Made by a program: the position numbers and the translations under genes. The notes under the pieces were generated by a model. It was given only the letters and a program-made list of their open reading frames with translations. It was not told where the DNA came from and made no database searches. Below are positions 5,361-9,694 of a stretch of 9,694 nucleotides of DNA, piece after piece (the first letter of the stretch is position 1; every line of letters begins with the position of its first letter). This DNA comes from Chloroflexota bacterium. GTDB taxonomy: Bacteria > Chloroflexota > DTOL01 > JACQYG01. The stretch spans positions 1 through 9,694 of the forward strand of contig JACQYG010000148.1 in NCBI GenBank assembly GCA_016208345.1, in the 5' to 3' direction.

Positions 5361-7148
5361 ATGTCTAACCGGAAAAGCAAGCTCGTCTTCGGCCTGGTCG
5401 TACTGGCCACGATCACCAGCGTAGTCCTCGCCGGTTGCGGCCCCACGCCGGTGCCCACGCCCACGGCGGGGCCGACGCCCACACCCAAAGTCATCACCCA
5501 GGTCGTTACGCCCACGCCAGCCCCCATCACCGGCAAGCTCTTCCTGAACCTGGGCCCCGGCGATGTGCCCACCATTGACCCGGCCCTCTCCACAGACACC
5601 AGCTCGGTGCAGATCGTGGAGGAGACCACGGTGGGCTTGACCCGGCAGCACGAGGAGACCACCGCCACCGAGCCCGGAATTGCTACCGAGTGGAAGCAGT
5701 CCGCCGACGGCTTGAAGTGGACGTTCAAGCTCCGCAACGACGTCACCTGGGTCAAGTACAACACCGCCACGGGCAAGGTGGAACAGGTCCTGGACAAGGA
5801 CAAGAAGCCTCGCGTGGTCACGGCCAAGGACTTCGAGTATGGGGTGAAACGCACCCTGAACCCCAAGACCGCCTCCGACTACGCCTACGTGCTCAACTTC
5901 TTCATCAAGGGCGGCGAGGCGTTCAACACCGCCGACACCAAGAAGCTCTCCGAGGCTGAGCTGAAGAAGCTGGAGGACGCAGTGGGGGTGAAGGCCCTCG
6001 ATGACTTCACCATCGAGTTCACCACCATCGAGCCCACGGGCTTCCTGCCCATGGTGGCCGGCATGTGGGTGGCCCACGCCCAGCCCAGTTGGCTCATCGC
6101 CGAGAAGGGCGACCGCTGGACCGAGGCCGGATTCTTCCAGGGCTACGGGCCGTACACCCTGAAGGAATGGGTGCACGAGTCCAGCATCACCATCATCGCC
6201 AACCCCTTCTGGCCCGGCACCGCTAACATTCCGAAGCCCAAGATCAATGAAGTCACCTGGTACATGCTGGACGACACCCCAGCCATGGCCAACTACGAGA
6301 CCGGCAAGCAGGACGCAGCCAGCGTGCCCCTGGCCGACATCGACCGGGTGAAGGCGGATCCCAAGCTCTCCAAGGAGCTGAAGATCGCCCCCATTCTCTG
6401 CACCTACTACTACGGCTTCAACACCAAGAAGAAGCCCATGGACAATCCCAAGGTACGCCTGGCCTTCTCCATGGCCGTGGACCGGGTGAGCCTGATCAAG
6501 AACGTCACCAAGGGTGACCAGGAGCCGGCCCAGTGGTTCTCTCGGCCCGGGCTGGCGGGAGCACCCACGCTGAAGGACTACCCGGACCTGGGAGTCAAGT
6601 TCAATGCGGCTAAGGCCAAGGCGCTCTTGGCTGAGGCGGGCTACCCCGATGGCAAGGGCCTGCCCGAGATCACCTTGATGTACAACACCCACGAGGGCCA
6701 CAAGAAGATCGCCGAGGCCATCCAGCAGATGTGGAAGACCAACCTGGGGGTGGAGGTCAAGGTAGCCAACCAGGAGTGGAAGGTTTACCTGAAGACCCTG
6801 CAGACCGACTCGCCGCAGATCTGGCGGCTGGGCTGGTGCCAGGACTACCCTGATGCCAACAACTTCGACAAGGAGGTCTTCCGCACTGACGGCCACGAGT
6901 ACAAGGCCACCAACTGGTCCAACAAGAAGTTCGACGATCTGGTGGACCAGGCCGGGCGGGAGACGGATCTCAAGAAGCGCACCGAGCTCTACGCCCAGGC
7001 GGAGAAGATCCTGGTCGCGGATGACGCGGCCATGATCCCGATCTACTGGTACACCCGGGTGACCCTGACCAAGCCCTACGTCAAGCGCACCTTCTCCGTG
7101 CTTGGCGGCCTGGAGCACATCGAGAAGTGGGAGGTCGCGCCGCACTAG
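5361..7148 (+). CDS. SBP2: family 5 (DppA/OppA-type) solute-binding lipoprotein
   Basis: Ligand-binding lipoprotein of module 2, 595 aa. Residues 1-32 are identical to those of SBP1, including the LAGC lipobox with Cys26; all three base differences over that stretch are third-position and synonymous. A TPTP-rich linker runs to about residue 57. The family 5 domain then starts (GDVPTIDPALSTDTSS, VGLTRQHEE, PGIATEWKQ, LKWTFKLRNDVTW, KDFEYGVKRTLNPK), contains NPFWPGTANIPKPKI, and ends with LGWCQDYPDANNF and a C-terminal helix-rich segment. The mature sequence is only distantly similar to SBP1, so ligand specificity probably differs. It stands between the duplicated promoter/leader and permeases B2/C2, its likely partners. 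Substrate unknown: peptide most likely, oligosaccharide possible. Confidence 0.95.
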   Translation: MSNRKSKLVFGLVVLATITSVVLAGCGPTPVPTPTAGPTPTPKVITQVVTPTPAPITGKLFLNLGPGDVPTIDPALSTDTSSVQIVEETTVGLTRQHEETTATEPGIATEWKQSADGLKWTFKLRNDVTWVKYNTATGKVEQVLDKDKKPRVVTAKDFEYGVKRTLNPKTASDYAYVLNFFIKGGEAFNTADTKKLSEAELKKLEDAVGVKALDDFTIEFTTIEPTGFLPMVAGMWVAHAQPSWLIAEKGDRWTEAGFFQGYGPYTLKEWVHESSITIIANPFWPGTANIPKPKINEVTWYMLDDTPAMANYETGKQDAASVPLADIDRVKADPKLSKELKIAPILCTYYYGFNTKKKPMDNPKVRLAFSMAVDRVSLIKNVTKGDQEPAQWFSRPGLAGAPTLKDYPDLGVKFNAAKAKALLAEAGYPDGKGLPEITLMYNTHEGHKKIAEAIQQMWKTNLGVEVKVANQEWKVYLKTLQTDSPQIWRLGWCQDYPDANNFDKEVFRTDGHEYKATNWSNKKFDDLVDQAGRETDLKKRTELYAQAEKILVADDAAMIPIYWYTRVTLTKPYVKRTFSVLGGLEHIEKWEVAPH

Positions 7149-7157
7149 GCCAGCCGA

Positions 7158-7179
7158 CTTTCTTTACTAGTAAAGAAAG
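7158..7179 (+). promoter_or_regulatory. Perfect 22-bp CTAG-centred palindrome, site 4
   Basis: The 18-bp core TTCTTTACTAGTAAAGAA (7160-7177) is the same as site 3; the symmetry here extends to 22 bp. It begins 10 bp after the SBP2 stop, in the short gap before the truncated permease B2. It could be an operator, an mRNA 3' hairpin for SBP2, or the scar of a mobile palindrome. No U-tract follows, so it is not a classical terminator. Confidence 0.5.
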
Positions 7180-7227
7180 CGGGGTCTCTCGCTACTAGGC
7201 GGCGATCTCGGCCAGGCTGAGAAGGCC

Positions 7228-8130
7228 TTGGAAACGGAGCCCACCCTGCCCAAAGAGATCATCGCCAATCTAGAGAACAAATATCGCCTGAACGATCCCC
7301 TGTGGAAGCAGTACGTGGACTATCTAACGGACATCCTGGTCCCCCGCTTTAGCACGGCGGAGGAGGTCCCCTCGCTGCTAACCGATGCCTTGATCCGCTT
7401 CGACGTCGGCGCGGTGCACGTCAAGTGGATGAACTTCGGCCCCTCCTACGCTTCGCGGGCCCGCACCGTCAACGACATCTTCAAGGCCCAGCTCCCCATC
7501 TCGGCCCAACTGGGGGTCCTCGCTCTGTGCATCGCCTTGACCATTGGCATCCCCATGGGCATCCTGGCCGCCCTCAAACAGAATACCAGGTGGGACTATC
7601 TGGGCATGAGCGTGGCCATCTTCGGCGTCTCGGTGCCGGTCATCGTGCTGGGGCCTCTTCTCATCTGGATCTTCGCCGTTACCCTGCGGTGGCTGCCGGC
7701 CACCGGCTGGGGCACGTGGCAACAGGCGATCATGCCCTCGGTGGCCCTGGGGCTGGGCAGCTCGGCCCTCATTGCCCGGCTGACCCGGGCCAGTTTATTA
7801 CAAGTGATAAGAGAGGACTACATTCGCACCGCCCGGGCCAAGGGCTTGCAAGAGCGCCTGGTCGTCATCCGGCACGCCCTGAAAAACTCCATGATCCCGG
7901 TGGTGACCGTCCTGGGCCCCCTGTTCGCCGCCCTGACCACCGGCACGTTCATTGCCGAGACCATCTTCGGCATCCCTGGCATGGGCAAGTTCTTCGTCAC
8001 CAGCATCGGCAACCGCGATTACCCCGTGATCATGGGCACCACCCTGCTCTACGCGATTTTCCTGGTGATCGCCAATCTGATAGTGGACATCACGTACGCG
8101 TGGCTGGACCCGCGCATCCGTTACACCTAA
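7228..8130 (+). CDS. Permease B2: DppB/OppB-type permease lacking its first transmembrane helix
   Basis: The sequence is clearly DppB/OppB from its beginning (LPKEIIANLENKYRLNDPLW) through TM segments at about 93-115 and 125-152, the EAA loop DYIRTARAKGL (197-207), the helix after HALKNSMIPVV, and the C-terminal YAWLDPRIRYT. However, the N-terminal RRLLWLIPVL-type helix and PGGPFD motif, about 35 residues in B1, are absent. The gap from SBP2 is only 79 bp, too short to hold them in any frame. The first possible start is TTG 7228, with GAGAAGG only 2 nt upstream; the frame is open back to a stop at 7171-7173 without another start codon. The remainder is intact, so this may be a 5'-truncated gene, a functional variant, or an assembly error. 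Compared with many relatives it also has extra sequence around 40-68. Confidence 0.8.
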   Translation: METEPTLPKEIIANLENKYRLNDPLWKQYVDYLTDILVPRFSTAEEVPSLLTDALIRFDVGAVHVKWMNFGPSYASRARTVNDIFKAQLPISAQLGVLALCIALTIGIPMGILAALKQNTRWDYLGMSVAIFGVSVPVIVLGPLLIWIFAVTLRWLPATGWGTWQQAIMPSVALGLGSSALIARLTRASLLQVIREDYIRTARAKGLQERLVVIRHALKNSMIPVVTVLGPLFAALTTGTFIAETIFGIPGMGKFFVTSIGNRDYPVIMGTTLLYAIFLVIANLIVDITYAWLDPRIRYT

Positions 8131-8150
8131 TCCATCTGGCTGTCAACTCT

Positions 8151-8156
8151 AGGAGG
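8151..8156 (+). promoter_or_regulatory. Ribosome-binding site of permease C2
   Basis: AGGAGG lies 8 nt upstream of ATG 8165, a strong site. C2 therefore has its own efficient initiation even if B2 is poorly translated. Confidence 0.8.
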
Positions 8157-8164
8157 AGATCTCC

Positions 8165-9193
8165 ATGGCTGTTCAAGAGAGCGCCATCGGCCAAACACTC
8201 GAACGCGTTAAGATCAAAGAGCGGAAACAGGCCAGTCTCTGGGCCGATGCCCTCTACCGCCTGTTACGCAACCGGGCTGCGGTCATGGGGGGGCTCATTG
8301 CCATGGGCTTGATCCTCGTGGCCATCTTCGCCCCCTGGATTGCCCCGCGCGATTACGCTACCCAGATCCTCACCGACAATAACCGCATGCCGAGCTGGCT
8401 GTTGAACCTCTTCCCCTCCAGCAAGGGCTATGTCCAGATCAGTGAGGGCTACCTCCTGGGCGCCGACTATGTGGGGCGAGACCTCTTCAGCCGGATCATC
8501 TACGGCACCCGCGTCTCCCTGTCCGTGGCCTTCATGGGGCCCCTCATTGCCTTGCTGGTGGGCACGGTCTACGGCACGATCTCGGGCTTTTTCAGCGGGC
8601 GGGTGGACAACTTAATGATGCGCTTCGTGGACATCATGTACGCGTTCCCAACCCTGTTGCTCATCATCCTGTTGATGGCCGTCTTCCGCTCCACCACCCA
8701 GGCCACGGTGCCCGGCACCTTGCGCTACACCTTGACCAGCATTGACGCGCGAGTAGGAGGGATGTTCTTCATCTACATCGGCATCGGCATCACAGCCTGG
8801 ATGGGGATGGCCCGCCTGGCCCGGGGCCAGATCCTCTCCCTGAGAGAGAAGGAGTTCATCGAGGCGGCCCGAACCATCGGGGCCGGCAACGTCCGGATCA
8901 TGGTTCGCCATATCCTCCCGAACATCCTGGGCCCCCTGATCGTGGCGGAGACCCTGGCTATTCCCACCTATATCAGCTATGAAGCCTTCTTGAGCTTCAT
9001 CGGCCTGGGAGTGAACCCGCCGACGCCTAGCTGGGGCTCCATGATCGCCGACGGTGCCATGTCCTTACGCTCGTACCCTAACCAGGCCATCTTCCCTGCC
9101 CTGGCCCTGGCCCTCACCATGTTTGCCTTTAACTTTCTGGGCGATGGCCTGCGGGACGCCTTCGATCCCCGTCTCCGGGGAACCGGTAAGTAG
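8165..9193 (+). CDS. Permease C2: DppC/OppC-type inner-membrane permease
   Basis: Second transmembrane subunit of module 2 (342 aa). The cytoplasmic lead-in ASLWADALYRLLRNRAAVMG (23-42) runs into TM1 (about 43-60, ending IFAPWIAPRD). The conserved LLGADYVGRDLFSRIIYGTR (97-116) follows, then FSGRVDNLMMRFVDIMYAFP (143-162), the EAA loop EFIEAARTIGAG (230-241), RHILPNILGPLIV, and a C-terminal FLGDGLRDAFDPRLRG. All family features are present and the length is normal. It follows B2 by 34 bp with a strong ribosome-binding site. It shares the block order of C1 but differs in the outer loops. No ATPase gene follows; the next gene is another binding protein. Confidence 0.95.
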   Translation: MAVQESAIGQTLERVKIKERKQASLWADALYRLLRNRAAVMGGLIAMGLILVAIFAPWIAPRDYATQILTDNNRMPSWLLNLFPSSKGYVQISEGYLLGADYVGRDLFSRIIYGTRVSLSVAFMGPLIALLVGTVYGTISGFFSGRVDNLMMRFVDIMYAFPTLLLIILLMAVFRSTTQATVPGTLRYTLTSIDARVGGMFFIYIGIGITAWMGMARLARGQILSLREKEFIEAARTIGAGNVRIMVRHILPNILGPLIVAETLAIPTYISYEAFLSFIGLGVNPPTPSWGSMIADGAMSLRSYPNQAIFPALALALTMFAFNFLGDGLRDAFDPRLRGTGK

Positions 9194-9247
9194 AGGTGGT
9201 ATCATTCTTCACCAGAAACGCTTCGCCTAAAACCGTTGAGAGTATCC

Positions 9248-9312
9248 ACCGCAGAGAGCACGGAGTCCACAGAGATCTTTCTTTTATCTCGGCGCCCTCA
9301 GCGGTCTGCGGT
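9248..9312. repeat. Imperfect palindromic intergenic repeat
   Basis: ACCGCAGA (9248-9255) pairs with TCTGCGGT (9305-9312), and GAGAT (9272-9276) with ATCTC (9286-9290) around a T-rich loop; the arms between are partly complementary. From general knowledge, ACCGCAGAGnnCACGGAG...-type palindromes are widespread dispersed intergenic repeats in Chloroflexota and other environmental bacteria, of unclear, possibly MITE-like, origin. The remainder of 9194-9347 shows no clear terminator or promoter. Confidence 0.65.
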
Positions 9313-9347
9313 AGAAAACTTTGACTCATTTGTTGAGAATTTACCCT

Positions 9348-9694
9348 ATGAAGGTGCCTATTAGAAGTGGCATAAAGGCCCTCGGCCTAGTGCTCGTCGC
9401 ACTGAGCATATTCGGCTGCGCCTTGCCCTGCCAGGTGCTGCCCCTTCCCATCAAGACGCCGGTGCCCGGCGCCCCCACCAAGACGCCGGTGGAGGCCGCC
9501 CCCACCAGGGCGCCACTGCCCGAGCAGGGCCAGGTTCTCCGCTTGCCCGGCAATGAGCCCCAGACCCTGGATCCGGCCCTGGTGGAGGACGTTGACTCCT
9601 CGGAGTACGTGGTGGAGATCTTCAGCGGACTGGTGTCGCTGAACGAGAAGCTGGAGGTGGTCCCCGACATAGCCGAGAAGTGGGAGGTGAGCGC
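9348..9694 (+). CDS. SBP3: family 5 solute-binding lipoprotein, 5' part only (runs off the window)
   Basis: The frame opens at ATG 9348 and remains open to the window end, giving 115 codons. A lipoprotein signal peptide (MKVPIRSGIKALGLVLVALS) leads to a lipobox IFGC with Cys24. A Pro/Thr-rich linker built on a 27-bp tandem repeat extends to about residue 60. The family 5 domain begins at about 64 (VLRLPGNEPQTLDPALVEDV, then FSGLVSLNEKLEVVPDIAEKWEV), typical of the first strands of DppA/OppA proteins. No strong Shine-Dalgarno sequence is visible before the ATG, and the signal peptide and upstream region are unrelated to the cassette shared by SBP1 and SBP2. It presumably opens a third importer module beyond the right edge. 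Substrate unknown. Confidence 0.9.
   Translation, partial: MKVPIRSGIKALGLVLVALSIFGCALPCQVLPLPIKTPVPGAPTKTPVEAAPTRAPLPEQGQVLRLPGNEPQTLDPALVEDVDSSEYVVEIFSGLVSLNEKLEVVPDIAEKWEVS
9453..9506 (+). repeat. 27-bp tandem repeat in the SBP3 linker
   Basis: Two adjacent 27-bp units (9453-9479 and 9480-9506) encode KTPVPGAPT and KTPVEAAPT; a partial third unit (RAPLP) follows. They extend the flexible linker between the lipid anchor and the binding domain. Copy number may vary between strains by slippage. Confidence 0.75.

Noticed and set aside
5274..7145. Long reading frame of 623 codons on the - strand across SBP2
   Set aside because: Same explanation: a low-complexity, Gly/Val/Leu-rich shadow of the SBP2 coding strand with no motif.
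7158..7179. Intrinsic terminator after SBP2
   Set aside because: The palindrome is AT-rich with a minimal loop and no following T-tract, and the same core appears within leaders, where a terminator would silence the operon.
7425..8312. 295-codon + strand reading frame overlapping B2 and C2
   Set aside because: Its translation is Gly/His/Arg-rich without motifs, while the overlapping frames encode unmistakable DppB and DppC proteins.
9321..9347. Promoter directly in front of SBP3 (TTGACT at 9321)
   Set aside because: No acceptable -10 box lies 16-18 bp downstream before the start codon.

Overview
The window carries three tandem, same-strand modules of family 5 (DppA/OppA-type) ABC importers: a complete solute-binding lipoprotein plus two permeases (299-4355), a second set of the same kind (5361-9193), and the first 115 codons of a third binding protein running off the right edge (9348-9694). 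All genes are on the + strand. The GC-rich codon use, the lipoproteins with Thr/Pro-rich (TPTPTP-like) linkers after the lipobox cysteine, and the many palindromic intergenic repeats suggest a Chloroflexota (Anaerolineae-like) bacterium. This is an inference from style; no taxonomic marker gene is present.

Layout. Positions 1-298 hold a consensus sigma-70 promoter (TTGACA, 16 bp, TATAAT) and a leader of about 234 nt. Then come SBP1 (299-2083), a hairpin-rich gap (2084-2306), permease B1 (2307-3353), permease C1 (3360-4355) and a strong intrinsic terminator (4516-4554). The gap before module 2 contains a decayed IS481/IS3-like transposase remnant (about 4677-5062), followed immediately by a second copy of the promoter and leader (5085-5360). 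Module 2 is SBP2 (5361-7148), an N-terminally truncated permease B2 (7228-8130) and permease C2 (8165-9193). A palindromic intergenic repeat (9248-9312) precedes SBP3.

How they work together. Each lipoprotein would capture a peptide (or possibly an oligosaccharide or other family 5 ligand) outside the membrane and deliver it to its B/C permease pair. No ATP-binding (DppD/OppD or DppF/OppF) subunit is encoded here, so ATPases must come from elsewhere and may be shared.

Most notable. A block of about 365 bp covering promoter, structured leader, ribosome-binding site and the first 32 codons (signal peptide and lipobox) is nearly identical in front of SBP1 and SBP2, while the mature proteins are strongly diverged. 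The block behaves like a portable expression-and-secretion cassette, and copy 2 abuts an insertion-sequence remnant. A palindrome built on TTCTTTACTAGTAAAGAA occurs four times (twice degenerate, twice perfect), three times in the leaders and once at the SBP2/B2 junction, where B2 has lost the sequence for its first transmembrane helix. The palindrome looks like the operator of an unidentified regulator, though a mobile palindrome is possible.
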